Assembly (NCBI RefSeq): GCF_021390155.1
Contig: NZ_CP089985.1
Coordinates: forward strand, 2,181,001 to 2,245,000
DNA: 64,000 nt
Source of the DNA: Pseudomonas sp. HN11
GTDB taxonomy: Bacteria; Pseudomonadota; Gammaproteobacteria; Pseudomonadales; Pseudomonadaceae
Reading direction: 5' to 3'
The translations under genes were made by a program, and so were the position numbers. The notes under the pieces were generated by a model. The model was not told where the DNA came from. It did no database searches and saw only the letters and a program-made list of their open reading frames with translations. Below, in pieces: positions 1 through 8,671 of this stretch (positions are counted from its first letter, which is position 1; the number at the start of each line of letters is the position of its first letter).

Positions 1-111
1 ACCGATGAGATGTTTGGCGAGTTGCAGGCCGTTGTCGGCATGGCCAATGAAACCAACCGCCTGGCCACGGGTTACCGTGTGCCGTTGGACGAGCCGTTCA
101 AGCTGCCTTAG
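1..111 (+). CDS. 3' end of an unidentified gene (partial)
   Basis: An open frame enters at base 1 and stops at TAG 109-111, giving the last 36 residues of a protein that ends in DEPFKLP. Codon use is like that of the neighbouring genes. The tail is too short to assign a family. The gene converges on the phosphatase gene, with only six bases between the two stops. Confidence 0.55.
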   Translation, partial: TDEMFGELQAVVGMANETNRLATGYRVPLDEPFKLP

Positions 112-117
112 GGCAGT

Positions 118-933
118 TCAGGCGTCAAACCAGGCGAGCAGCACCGTGACATTGTCGCGTCCGGCGTACTCGCGGGTGAGGTGGATCAGCCGTTGGCAGG
201 CGGTGTCCAGTGTGTCGCGGCTGGCAACGGCCAGCACCTGGGCCATTTCCAGATGCGGTACGCAACCGTGCAGACCGTCACTGCAGAGCATCAGCAGGTC
301 GTTAGGCTGGACCGGTTGCACGCGCACTTGCGGTTCCACCCGCGGTCCCGGACCAATGGCTTGCAACAGCAGGTTGCGCGCCGGCAAGCGATCCACTTTG
401 CCGGCTTCCAGGGCCTGTTGATACCAGGTCTGGTCGCGGGTCAACAGGCTCAACTCGCCGTTGCGGTAACGGTACAAGCGACTGTCGCCGACATGGAACA
501 GCAGCAGCGGCCCATCGGCATGCGGGCGCCAGGCGCCGGTGAGGGTGGTGCCCATACCGTTGCCCTCGCTCATCTGGCGCGCCACGTTTTGCTGGTAGAC
601 GCACTGGTTCACATGGTCGATGGCGTTGTGCAAGCGACTGGCAGCTTGCATGTCCGGGTCCGACCAGGTGGCGTCCGGGTCGCTTTTGTCGTCAAGCGGA
701 TCAACGCCGTGGGCGTTGAGCGCCTGACGCAAGCTGATCAAGGCTTCGGCGCTGGCCAAGGCCCCCGCTTCGTGGCCGCCCATGCCATCGGCCACGGCAA
801 ACAAACCAAGGGCGGGCTCCACCAGGAAATTGTCTTCATTACTCTGGCGCACCGTGCCGACATCGCTGGCCCCATAGGCGACGGCGCAGGCCAGGCGATG
901 GGGCCCGCAGGCGCTGAGGGGAGAGTCGGTCAT
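118..933 (-). CDS. PP2C-family serine/threonine phosphatase (PppA/Stp1 type)
   Basis: 271-residue soluble protein phosphatase of the metal-dependent PP2C family. It would remove phosphate from Ser/Thr of the partner kinase and its targets in the cytoplasm. Visible motifs: SNEDN at 31-35, the metal-binding DGMGG at 49-53, GDSRLYR near 149-155, LCSDGL with Asp219, and GRDNVTVLL near 258-266 with metal-binding Asp260. The length fits bacterial Stp/PppA enzymes. Its ATG overlaps the stop of the kinase gene by four bases, so the two are translationally coupled. Kinase-phosphatase pairs of this type (PpkA/PppA, Stk1/Stp1) control T6SS in pseudomonads, but here the T6SS starts more than 30 kb away, so its target is open. 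Confidence 0.9.
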   Translation of the reverse strand: MTDSPLSACGPHRLACAVAYGASDVGTVRQSNEDNFLVEPALGLFAVADGMGGHEAGALASAEALISLRQALNAHGVDPLDDKSDPDATWSDPDMQAASRLHNAIDHVNQCVYQQNVARQMSEGNGMGTTLTGAWRPHADGPLLLFHVGDSRLYRYRNGELSLLTRDQTWYQQALEAGKVDRLPARNLLLQAIGPGPRVEPQVRVQPVQPNDLLMLCSDGLHGCVPHLEMAQVLAVASRDTLDTACQRLIHLTREYAGRDNVTVLLAWFDA

Positions 934-2333
934 GGCTGGGGCTCAAAGCTGGTGAGGAAGGCCTGGCGCCGGGCTTCGCTCTCGATTGATTCGGCCAACC
1001 GTTGCACGAAGAGCGGGCGCGAGGAAGTGGCGCGCAGGGCACGGCTGACTATGATGCGCGCGATTGGGCCGATCAGTACGGCCAGACGGCATTCGGCCAT
1101 GTGGGCGAAGTCGGGGTCGATCTGCTCGTTGGTCACCTCGGTGGTTGGGGCAATCGTGGTGGGCTCGGTAATAACCTCTGGCATGGCTGTTGGTGGGTTG
1201 AGGCGCCGGAACAGCAACTGGCTGGCGCTGGCGAACTGCTCACGGCCACGCTCCGACGGAATATGCGGCAACAACGCGGCGCAGATACCGTCGAAGTCAT
1301 CGGCGCCATTGAGGCTCTTGCGTACCAGAAAGCGCGCAAGCGGACCGATCTGATGTGACAGCAGCGACTCAAGCTCAGGCATCACTGCCAGCTTCCAGGG
1401 TGTGAGGGTCTCCACCGCTTCGGTCGCCAATGGCGTCACGCCACTGCTCAGCGGTTGGTTGGGGCGCATCAGAACGGTACGGTCGTCGTCGATCTGGGCG
1501 GTGGTCCAGCTGCCGGTGGGGGTGCCGAGAAGGGCCTCGAGGTCATTCAGAAAGGCGTGCGCCGAGGGGTAGCGATCGGCCGGACGTTTGGCCAGGGCGC
1601 GGACTATCACACTGTCCAGCGCCGGGTCGAGGGCCAGGTTCAAGCTCGACGGTGCGACCGGTGTCTGGTTGAGAATCTGCTGCATGACCATGGTGGCCGA
1701 GCCGGAAAACGGTCGCTCGCCGGTGAGCAGTTGGTACAGCACGATGCCGGCGGAAAACACGTCGGAACGCCCGTCGATCAATTCACCACAGAATTGCTCC
1801 GGCGACATGTAGCTGGGGGTGCCGATCATCGAGCCGGTCTGTGTCAGCGTCGAGGAGTCCAGGCGCGCCACGCCGAAGTCGGTGACCTTGACGTGGTTGT
1901 CGGCGGTGATCAGCAGGTTGGCCGGCTTGATATCGCGGTGCACTACGCCCTTGGAGTGCGCGTACTCCAGGGCCTGCAGTAACTGGCGCATCCAGCCGAG
2001 GCTGTGGCTGAGGTCGCGGGCCGTCTGCGCGGCCAGCAAGGTGTTGAGCGGCGTGCCTTCGACGAATTCCATGGCGATATACGCCGAGCCTTCGTCCTCG
2101 CCATAGTCGTACACCGCAACGATATTGGGGTGCATCAGCCGGCCGGCGGCCTGGGCCTCGTTCTTGAAACGGCTGACCAGCTCGGCGTGCTGGCTGTCGC
2201 CGAACAGCTCCTTGCGGATGGTCTTTAGCGCCACGGTACGTGCGATATTCGGGTCGAACGCTTTGTACACCGTGCCCATGGCGCCTTTGCCGAGCACGCT
2301 GTCAATGCGGTATTTGCCGAGTTGTTCAAGCAT
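930..2333 (-). CDS. Hanks-type serine/threonine protein kinase (PpkA/Stk1 type)
   Basis: 467-residue kinase. The catalytic domain covers about residues 8-275: glycine loop GKGAMGTV at 15-22, ATP-binding Lys37, catalytic loop HRDIKPAN with Asp134, DFG at 152-154, and SPEQ after the activation segment. The C-terminal 190 residues are soluble, with no transmembrane helix visible, so the kinase is probably cytoplasmic. I chose the ATG at 2333 because the family start (MLEQLGKY) lies there; a TTG seven codons upstream is in the same frame. It overlaps the 3' end of no domain but follows the heme-sensor gene within a few bases, suggesting that sensor, kinase and phosphatase form one operon. Confidence 0.92.
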   Translation of the reverse strand: MLEQLGKYRIDSVLGKGAMGTVYKAFDPNIARTVALKTIRKELFGDSQHAELVSRFKNEAQAAGRLMHPNIVAVYDYGEDEGSAYIAMEFVEGTPLNTLLAAQTARDLSHSLGWMRQLLQALEYAHSKGVVHRDIKPANLLITADNHVKVTDFGVARLDSSTLTQTGSMIGTPSYMSPEQFCGELIDGRSDVFSAGIVLYQLLTGERPFSGSATMVMQQILNQTPVAPSSLNLALDPALDSVIVRALAKRPADRYPSAHAFLNDLEALLGTPTGSWTTAQIDDDRTVLMRPNQPLSSGVTPLATEAVETLTPWKLAVMPELESLLSHQIGPLARFLVRKSLNGADDFDGICAALLPHIPSERGREQFASASQLLFRRLNPPTAMPEVITEPTTIAPTTEVTNEQIDPDFAHMAECRLAVLIGPIARIIVSRALRATSSRPLFVQRLAESIESEARRQAFLTSFEPQP

Positions 2334-2343
2334 GATCGCGACC

Positions 2344-3222
2344 CTATTCCTCAAGCATCTTCATGGCACTGACCAGGCTGGTGCGCATGCGCCCGAAGGA
2401 CTGACCCAGGCGCGCCAGCTCGTCGTTGCCGCTGACGTCCATTGGCGGCACGTCGGTTTCGCCCAGGCTGACGCGGTCGGCCAGCGCCGACATATGTCGC
2501 AGGCGCCGCGTGACAAACAGGTGTACCGCCACATTCAGGGCCACGAACAACACGGCGAAAATCCCCAGCATCGACAGCATGTAGCTGTGCAGCAGGCTCC
2601 TGGCGCGTTGCAGTGGTAGGTCCAGCGGCACCGAGACCAGTTGCGCGCCGATGATGTCGTTGAGCTTCCAGCCGAAACCATTGACCGGCCCATAGATGTC
2701 GACCATGGTTTTCGGTGCCGCGTCGGGTGTGCTATGGCAGGCCAGGCAGGCGCCGTCCTTGATCTGGATCGGCTGGGCGATGTACAGCGACGCGCCTTTT
2801 TCATCGGTACGCTCACCCACGATCTCCTCGGTTTGTGGCTGGCTGCGCAGGGTGCTGATCAGGGTTTTTTCCCAGTCATTGGCCAAGTCACGCGGGTTGG
2901 TGGGATTGAGCGTGGCTTCCTTGTAGGCATAGTCCGGGTACGACTTGAGCAGTTGCTGCAAGTGCGAAATGGCGGCGAAGTCCGGCACCGATTGTGGCAG
3001 GAACTGAAACTTCAGGCGGTTCTCCAGCAGCGGCACAATCTGTTCGGCCGTGTAGGTGCTGGCGGCAGAAGCTGAACGCATCAACATGCGCGCGGTGTCC
3101 AGGGTTTCCCGGCGTGCACTCTGCTGCAACATGTAATGGGTTGAAAGGCTGGTGGCGATAAAACCGACGATAAACACCGCCAGGAACACCACGTTGAATT
3201 TGACCGCGAGCGACAGTTTCAT
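2344..3222 (-). CDS. Membrane sensor: Tll0287-like (DUF3365) domain with heme motif, plus HAMP
   Basis: 292 residues. Transmembrane helix at about 9-28, a periplasmic domain at 30-212, a second helix at about 214-237, and a HAMP linker to the C-terminus. The periplasmic part resembles the DUF3365/Tll0287-like domain and holds a c-type heme attachment motif CLACH at 159-163. There is no kinase, GGDEF or chemotaxis output domain after HAMP, so any signal must pass in trans. The Ser/Thr kinase gene directly downstream is the obvious candidate partner; this coupling is inference. The start ATG at 3222 is preceded by a purine-rich GGTCCTTAT-type region, and it lies 30 bases after the FecR-like gene. 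Confidence 0.85.
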   Translation of the reverse strand: MKLSLAVKFNVVFLAVFIVGFIATSLSTHYMLQQSARRETLDTARMLMRSASAASTYTAEQIVPLLENRLKFQFLPQSVPDFAAISHLQQLLKSYPDYAYKEATLNPTNPRDLANDWEKTLISTLRSQPQTEEIVGERTDEKGASLYIAQPIQIKDGACLACHSTPDAAPKTMVDIYGPVNGFGWKLNDIIGAQLVSVPLDLPLQRARSLLHSYMLSMLGIFAVLFVALNVAVHLFVTRRLRHMSALADRVSLGETDVPPMDVSGNDELARLGQSFGRMRTSLVSAMKMLEE

Positions 3223-3252
3223 AAGGACCTTTGGAGAACGACGTGATGGGTA

Positions 3253-4101
3253 TCAGTGGGCATTCTTGCGACGTTCCAGGCGCAGCAGTTCCAATTCCCA
3301 CTCCAGCACGCCGCCGCGATTGATCTTCACCGCCTGGCGGAACGTCGGGTCGTTGAGGCGTGGGGCGAAGCGGTTGGCGAGCATCTGTTGGCTGAGATTC
3401 AGCGGGCTGATAACCCAGGGCTCGATGTCATCGTAGGTGACGTCACGCTCCTTTTTCGGCTCGGTTGCGGCAGGGGTTTTTTTGCCGAGGGGCACCAGTG
3501 GGTCGAGGAACTGGCGGGGCAGGGCGTCGATGAATGCCTGCTCGGGGCGCGCCACAATGGTGAGGGCGCCGCCGGCGCTGCGTTGTGCAAAATCCTCGTG
3601 GCCCAAGTTGACGCTATGGTCGCCTTTTCCATGGGCGCCGAGTTCCTTGACCACTTGGTTGCCATCCTCGACGAACACTTCGGTTTGGCGTGGCGTCACG
3701 TGAATCACGCTGGCGCTCTGGGTGACGGTGAACGCCAGGGTACCGGTGGTCACCGCCAGGTTGGTGTGATTGCTACCTGGAACCGGTTGCAATTTGAGCC
3801 AGCCATCGAGCAGGTTGATTTGGGCGGCGGTACGATTGGTGGCAATCAGGATGCGCGTATCTGGGCCCAATGCCAGGGTGGCCGACGCCAGGCCTTCGAT
3901 CTGAATACCGGCGGCACCGGTCTGCAGGATATCGCCCCCTTGCAGGCGTGTGCCGGCGCCCACGGTGTAGAGGGTGGTGGCGCGTATCAGCTTCAGCGGC
4001 TTTTCCGCATAGGCGATCACGCCAATGTTGGCCGTAGCCGCCAGGGTTTGCGGCAACTGGAGCAGGCCGGCGAGCAAGAGGACTATCGAAAGTTTTTTCA
4101 C
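3253..4101 (-). CDS. FecR-domain periplasmic protein
   Basis: About 282 residues. A hydrophobic signal sequence (KKLSIVLLLAGLL..TLA) suggests export to the periplasm. The central region, with phrases such as GDILQTGAAGIQIEG and TLALGPDTRI, is typical of the FecR domain, which in FecIR systems relays a surface signal but in many proteins is simply a periplasmic beta-rich module. No membrane anchor for an anti-sigma role is seen and no sigma factor gene is nearby, so this is not a classical FecR. I chose the GTG at 4101 because it sits at the signal peptide; a GTG at 4137 is also possible. First gene of the sensor-kinase-phosphatase operon. Confidence 0.8.
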   Translation of the reverse strand: MKKLSIVLLLAGLLQLPQTLAATANIGVIAYAEKPLKLIRATTLYTVGAGTRLQGGDILQTGAAGIQIEGLASATLALGPDTRILIATNRTAAQINLLDGWLKLQPVPGSNHTNLAVTTGTLAFTVTQSASVIHVTPRQTEVFVEDGNQVVKELGAHGKGDHSVNLGHEDFAQRSAGGALTIVARPEQAFIDALPRQFLDPLVPLGKKTPAATEPKKERDVTYDDIEPWVISPLNLSQQMLANRFAPRLNDPTFRQAVKINRGGVLEWELELLRLERRKNAH

Positions 4102-4247
4102 GTGGGCGCCATCTATCGAGCACTGGGGGTCAGGCACCGATGCTGTAGCTACAGCCGGTGTTCGTGCGTGCGCAAGGCATCGCAGGGCCGAAGGCTACCG
4201 GCTGATAGGGCGTAGGAAGAAGACAATTATCTGCATGGAAAAGGCGT

Positions 4248-4265
4248 ATTTCGATTAAGCGAAAT
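4248..4265. promoter_or_regulatory. Inverted repeat in divergent intergenic region
   Basis: ATTTCG-6 nt-CGAAAT forms a perfect 6-bp dyad in the 274-base gap between the FecR-like operon and the gene at 4376. It has no T-run, so a regulator site is more likely than a terminator, but no regulator can be named. Confidence 0.3.
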
Positions 4266-4375
4266 CATGGAATAAAGCGTCTGGGGAGGGTGTTCTTCTG
4301 ATGATTTCCCGTGATTCGAACGGCGTTTGCAAGGATTGGCCAGACGTCTGCATTTTCCTTTTATCCGGAGCGCCT

Positions 4376-5074
4376 ATGACCACTACGTGCATGGCCGAGC
4401 TGTCGTTTACCAAGACCTTCCTGCAACAGAACTTTATGACTGCCAAACGCATTCCACCCAGCCTGGTGAAGGGGATCAACGTGTTTGACGTCAACAGCCA
4501 TAAAGCCGGTGGATACCGACTGGCTACCCTGGATAAACCGGGTGATTTCGGCAAGATCGAACGGCCGCTGATGGGGCATTGGGTGCCCCAGGGCGATTTC
4601 TGTGATATCCCGGTCAATCCTGGCGCGACCGGGTATGTGTTCACGCCGGACTTCAGTGGGTGCTCGATCCTGATCGACCAGCTTGATGAACTCACTTACC
4701 GGGTGTTTCACGTTCAGGGCGGCAGCGATTACTTGAACAAGGAATACCTCAGTCGCTCTGACGGCCATGGCCTGGGTTTCGCCACCGCGATGACCTTTGC
4801 CGACTACGGCGAAGCGGCGTATCCACGAGGGTTCGCGTTCATGAAATTTGAGGAAGAGCGCTGGTGGATTTACTTCCAGCGCCAGAACGGCGTGGGGCTG
4901 AACTTCACCAATGGCAAGTTCGCCATGGTCGGCGCTCAAACGGTACGCGGAGGCGGGCGCATACCGGTGCCGAACCTCAAGCGCGAGCCTCCACGTCAGG
5001 GGGTGGTGCACAGCGGCAAGGTTGTGCCGACGCCGGCCAGTCAGCGCGCTGAACTGGAGATCGAAGTCTGGTAG
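4376..5074 (+). CDS. Unknown protein with CNF/CheD-like Ser-Gly-Cys...His signature (candidate deamidase toxin)
   Basis: 232 residues, no signal peptide or membrane segment. I do not recognise a named family. Residues 84-116 contain FSGCSILID followed by YRVFHVQGG: a Ser-Gly-Cys with Cys96, and His112 sixteen residues later on the next predicted strand. Glutamine deamidases of the CNF1, BLF1 and CheD superfamily share this layout (in CNF1, SGC with Cys866 and His881). The rest is rich in aromatic residues and strand-like segments. Start ATG 4376 has CCGGAG six bases upstream. It stands alone, with no immunity gene or secretion signal apparent. Papain-like or purely structural alternatives are possible. 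The gene call is firm; the function is inference. Confidence 0.6.
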   Translation: MTTTCMAELSFTKTFLQQNFMTAKRIPPSLVKGINVFDVNSHKAGGYRLATLDKPGDFGKIERPLMGHWVPQGDFCDIPVNPGATGYVFTPDFSGCSILIDQLDELTYRVFHVQGGSDYLNKEYLSRSDGHGLGFATAMTFADYGEAAYPRGFAFMKFEEERWWIYFQRQNGVGLNFTNGKFAMVGAQTVRGGGRIPVPNLKREPPRQGVVHSGKVVPTPASQRAELEIEVW

Positions 5075-5223
5075 GCGAGGTTTTTTAGTCGGCTTGGAAA
5101 ATAGTCGGGAATAAACGGTTCGGGCCGATTGTTCATCCTGCAGACGCTGATAACCAGCCGCTACTGACGGACTTCAAGATGATTGACCAGCCGCACCTCG
5201 ACTCTTCTTCTGGCAGGCGCAAA

Positions 5224-5775
5224 ATGAGTGACACCGACCCTGATGTTATCACTCGTCGCAATCGGCTGGTGCTGTTGGTCGTGCAAGTGATCGGCCTGAT
5301 TGTGCTGGTGATCTGCGCGATCGATGCACAACGGGCACAGGCGCAGGATCTGCCGGAAGCTGCCACTGGGGCAGCCAAAAGAGTGCTCATGACCGTGCGG
5401 GCTGCCGGCGTGCAGATCTACACCTGTGCCCAGGACAGCAGCGGCCAACTCACCTGGCAATTTCGCGAGCCGCTCGCGACGCTGATGGTCAACGGCAAGA
5501 CCGTTGGCCGACACTTCGCCGGACCCACCTGGCAACTGGATGATCGCAGTGCAGTGGTAGGCAAGGTCATCGCCCAGGCACCTGGGGCGAGTGCCCAGGA
5601 TATTGCGCTGTTGCGCCTCGATGTGGTGAGCCATCAGGGCGAGGGCGGGCTGGCACAGGTGGTCGCGGTGGAACGCCTGCATACCTTGGGCGGTGTGTTC
5701 AATGGCGGTTGCGCCCAGGTCGGTGAATTGCATCTGGCACCCTACAGCGCCGATTACCGCTTCCTCGTCCAATAG
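5224..5775 (+). CDS. DUF3455 protein with N-terminal membrane segment
   Basis: 183 residues from ATG 5224; an in-frame ATG 45 bases upstream (5179) is an alternative, and neither has a strong ribosome binding site. A hydrophobic helix at about 13-33 ends in AQAQ, looking like a signal sequence or anchor. The rest matches my memory of the DUF3455 family: GVQIYTC, GRHFAGPTW, LLRLDVVSHQGEG and a C-terminal LAPYSADYRF. The family has no established biochemical role; in other bacteria the proteins are exported. No operon partner is evident, because the next downstream frame is a decayed gene. Confidence 0.75.
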   Translation: MSDTDPDVITRRNRLVLLVVQVIGLIVLVICAIDAQRAQAQDLPEAATGAAKRVLMTVRAAGVQIYTCAQDSSGQLTWQFREPLATLMVNGKTVGRHFAGPTWQLDDRSAVVGKVIAQAPGASAQDIALLRLDVVSHQGEGGLAQVVAVERLHTLGGVFNGGCAQVGELHLAPYSADYRFLVQ

Positions 5776-5968
5776 TGTCATCCCGAGCCGTTCGGTCGTA
5801 CCGGCAACACTCAGTTCAGCGGCGATCAGAGCCATTTCAAGATGGGTTACACGGTGGGGGGCGGTAGCTGTGATTCAGGGCAGTGGTGGAGCAGGGACTG
5901 GGTATGACTCCAAGTTCAAGAACGATGGGCAGATGTTGCGCGTTGGGTTGAACTGGAAGTTTGACTGA
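5776..5968 (+). pseudogene. Decayed 3' end of an outer-membrane beta-barrel (porin-like) gene
   Basis: Two frames carry pieces of one C-terminal barrel. Frame one, from about 5782, reads FGRTGNTQFSGDQSHFKMGY and continues to a TGA at 5907; another frame reads YDSKFKNDGQMLRVGLNWKF and ends at TGA 5966-5968. The terminal Phe-Asp preceded by alternating aromatic and hydrophobic residues is typical of a last membrane strand of Omp25/31-like or OmpA-like barrels in pseudomonads. The 5' part of the gene is missing and a frameshift or deletion separates the pieces. Confidence 0.6.
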
Positions 5969-6097
5969 CGTTGGCGCCTCAGGCGCGGAGGCTTTCAGTT
6001 TGCCTCGGGCGCGCGGGGCGGTGTCGATGGAACTGGCCCTGTCGCGTCTTGCCACTGTCGCCAGTCCGCAGGACACGCCTCCATTCGTATTGGTGGC

Positions 6098-6676
6098 CTA
6101 AAACGTCGGCGGTGTAATCACCCAGATCACGACGGTTTCCACCTTGCCAGGGTTGCCGTACCGATGGGGTTCATGGCTGGCGAAGCTGAAGCTGTCACCG
6201 GCTTCCAGCAGGAAGTATCGCTCGCCCACCCACAACTCGAACCGGCCGCTCAGCACGTATCCCGCTTCTTCGCCTTCATGGCTATAACTCTGCTGGCTGT
6301 AGGTGCCGGGCGGAAAGCTCGACTGCAGCATTTCCAGCTGGTGGTTGGGCAGCGGTGTCAGCAGTTGGTCGACAATGCCGTCCTCGTAACGAATGCTTTG
6401 GCGGTTGCCTCTGCGGACCACGTAGCCTTCGTCCTCGACAGCGGGCACGGTTTCGCTGGCGAAGAACCACTGGGTGGTCACGCCCAGGCTGCGAGCGATG
6501 TTGAACAGTGCCGGGATCGATGGATAGGCCAGGTTACGCTCCAACTGGCTGAGGTAACCGGCGGTCAATTCACTGGCCTGCGCCAGGGCGGTGAGGGTCA
6601 GGCCACGCGCTTTGCGCAGACCGCGAATGCGCGTGCCGAGAAACAGTTGCTGGGGCTCGTCTGTCACAGGTTCCAC
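6098..6676 (-). CDS. XRE-family regulator with C-terminal cupin domain
   Basis: 192 residues. A helix-turn-helix of the Cro/CI type spans about 14-69 (RIRGLRKARGLTLTALAQ..YLSQLERN), followed by a RmlC-like cupin at about 115-190 (GEEAGYVLSGRFELWV..GDSFSF..HRYGN) that would bind a small ligand. Proteins of this architecture (PuuR type) repress nearby catabolic genes until an inducer binds. The gene begins 13 bases before the stop of the upstream oxidoreductase gene, so they form an operon. The palindrome at 8672-8702, before that oxidoreductase, is its most likely operator. Confidence 0.88.
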   Translation of the reverse strand: MEPVTDEPQQLFLGTRIRGLRKARGLTLTALAQASELTAGYLSQLERNLAYPSIPALFNIARSLGVTTQWFFASETVPAVEDEGYVVRRGNRQSIRYEDGIVDQLLTPLPNHQLEMLQSSFPPGTYSQQSYSHEGEEAGYVLSGRFELWVGERYFLLEAGDSFSFASHEPHRYGNPGKVETVVIWVITPPTF

Positions 6677-8619
6677 GCTACCTTGAGTCCTTCGTAAATC
6701 GCTTCTTCGGCGGTGCGCGGCGCCAGGCAGTCGCCGATCCGATTAAAGGCAACCAGGCCTTGCAGCTCCGTGCCAAGAGTGTCTACCGGCTGGTGGCCCT
6801 GGCACAACACCAGGGTATCGATATTCTCCAGCAGCATCGGCTCGCCGCTGGCGGTGTGTTGCAGGTAGACCGTGGTGTCATCGCAGCCGTAGAGGCGGGC
6901 GTAAGGGATGATCGGGATCCCCAGCCGATGCAGTTCGCCCGCCAATTGATCGCGCACATACAGCGGCAGGTTTTCCCCGCAGTGGGTGCCGTTGACCGCC
7001 AGTTGCACCTGGTGGCCGGCGCGCACCAGTCGTTCGGCAATGCCGGGGCCGATCCAGTCGCAACGCCAGTCGACCACCACCACCGAACGCCCGAGGGGGA
7101 CTTGGTCGCGCAGCACCTGCCATGCATCCACCACTTGCAGCTCGCCGGCTTGTTCGAAGTTCGGCCAATACGGCTCGGCACCGGTGGCGATGATGACGTG
7201 ATCGGGCTGTTCCTGTTCCACCAACGTCCGGTCGACCCGGGTATTGCGCACCACCTGTACACCGGCCAGTTCCATTTCACGTTGCAGGTTGGTACTGGCC
7301 CCACCGAACTCGCTGCGCCGTGGCAGCAATTGGGCCAGCAACACTTGCCCGCCGAGTTGGCCGCTGGCTTCATACAGCGTCACTGAATGCCCGCGTTGTG
7401 CGGCAACCGCAGCGGCTTTCATACCTGCCGGGCCACCGCCCACCACCATGATACGTTTGCGCTTCAACGCCCCTTGCTCGTTACTAAACATCAGCTCACG
7501 GCCAGTTTCGGGATGCTGGATACAGGAGATCGGTAGCCCCTTGTGAAAGTGACCGATACAGGCTTGATTGCAAGCGATGCACGCCCGCACATCTTCGGCA
7601 CGGCCCTCAAGGGCCTTGGCCGGCATCAGTGGATCGCAGATCAGCGCGCGCGTCATGCCGCAGACATCGGCCTGGCCCCGCGCCAATATCAGCTCAGCCT
7701 CCTGAGGCTGGTTGATCCGCCCAGTGACGAATAGCGGAATCGACAGGCTGGCCTTGAACGTCGCCGCCTCGCTGGCCAGGTACGCAGAGGCAATCGCCAT
7801 GGGTGGCACGATATGGATCGCACCGCCTAGTGACGCCGATGTGCCCGCGACGATATGCACGTAATCCAGCCGGGTTTGCAGGTGTTGAACGGCTTCAAGG
7901 GTTTCGTTTTCAGTGAGGCCTTCGGCATCGCGTTCATCGGCAGAAATACGCAGCCCGATGATGAACTGTTCGTCGGTGGCGGCCCTGACCGCTTCGATGA
8001 TTTCCTTCAAAAACTTCAACCGATGTTCCAACGAACCGTTGTAGTCATCGGTGCGTCGGTTTACCCGAGGATTGAGAAACTGCGCCGGCAGGTACCCATG
8101 GCTGGCGACCACTTCCACCCCATCGATCCCGGCCTCATGCAGGCGCCGGGCAGCGGATGCATAACCCGCGATGATCTCGTCGATCATCGCCTGATCCAGC
8201 GCCCGTGGCATCACGCGAAAGCGTTCATTCGGCACCCCTGACGCCGAGTACGCCACGGCCAGCAAACCATCGGCCGACTCCATGATTTCCCGTCCCGGAT
8301 GGAAGATCTGTGACAACACCACAGTGCCTTGGGCATGGCAGGTTTTGGCCAGTTCGCGGTAGCCGTCGATGCAGCTGTCGTCAGTCGCCATCAACACGTG
8401 GGCGGTATAGCGCGCGCTGTCATGTACCCCGGCCACCTGTAACACGATCAACCCCACACCGCCCTCGGCGCGTACGCGGTGGTAAGCGATCAATTGCGCA
8501 TTGACGCGGTTATCGGTGGGCATCGAGGTGTCGTGTCCGCTGGACATGATGCGGTTTTTCAGGCGTTTTCCACGTAGCTCCAGCGGCTCAAACAGGTGGG
8601 GGAACGTCGGGTGCGACAT
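6664..8619 (-). CDS. NADH:flavin oxidoreductase / 2,4-dienoyl-CoA reductase-type Fe-S flavoenzyme
   Basis: 651 residues with the full architecture of the FadH/trimethylamine dehydrogenase group. An N-terminal Old Yellow Enzyme TIM barrel (about 5-340) binds FMN. A Cys cluster follows, CIACNQAC and a fourth Cys eleven residues later, for a 4Fe-4S centre. A Rossmann FAD domain starts at VVGGGPAGMKAA, with a second nucleotide-binding region before the C-terminus. It would pass electrons from NAD(P)H through FAD and Fe-S to FMN to reduce a double bond, or run in reverse to demethylate an amine. The substrate is not evident. Acyl-CoA genes on the opposite strand make an enoyl-type substrate plausible. 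Confidence 0.85.
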   Translation of the reverse strand: MSHPTFPHLFEPLELRGKRLKNRIMSSGHDTSMPTDNRVNAQLIAYHRVRAEGGVGLIVLQVAGVHDSARYTAHVLMATDDSCIDGYRELAKTCHAQGTVVLSQIFHPGREIMESADGLLAVAYSASGVPNERFRVMPRALDQAMIDEIIAGYASAARRLHEAGIDGVEVVASHGYLPAQFLNPRVNRRTDDYNGSLEHRLKFLKEIIEAVRAATDEQFIIGLRISADERDAEGLTENETLEAVQHLQTRLDYVHIVAGTSASLGGAIHIVPPMAIASAYLASEAATFKASLSIPLFVTGRINQPQEAELILARGQADVCGMTRALICDPLMPAKALEGRAEDVRACIACNQACIGHFHKGLPISCIQHPETGRELMFSNEQGALKRKRIMVVGGGPAGMKAAAVAAQRGHSVTLYEASGQLGGQVLLAQLLPRRSEFGGASTNLQREMELAGVQVVRNTRVDRTLVEQEQPDHVIIATGAEPYWPNFEQAGELQVVDAWQVLRDQVPLGRSVVVVDWRCDWIGPGIAERLVRAGHQVQLAVNGTHCGENLPLYVRDQLAGELHRLGIPIIPYARLYGCDDTTVYLQHTASGEPMLLENIDTLVLCQGHQPVDTLGTELQGLVAFNRIGDCLAPRTAEEAIYEGLKVAWNL

Positions 8620-8671
8620 GGTACGGATACTCCAGGCGCTGTTATTGTTATTTTTCTATAGGAGGCGAGCC

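Noticed and set aside
181..1353. 390-codon plus-strand frame
   Set aside because: Antisense to the phosphatase and kinase genes, whose motifs are unambiguous.
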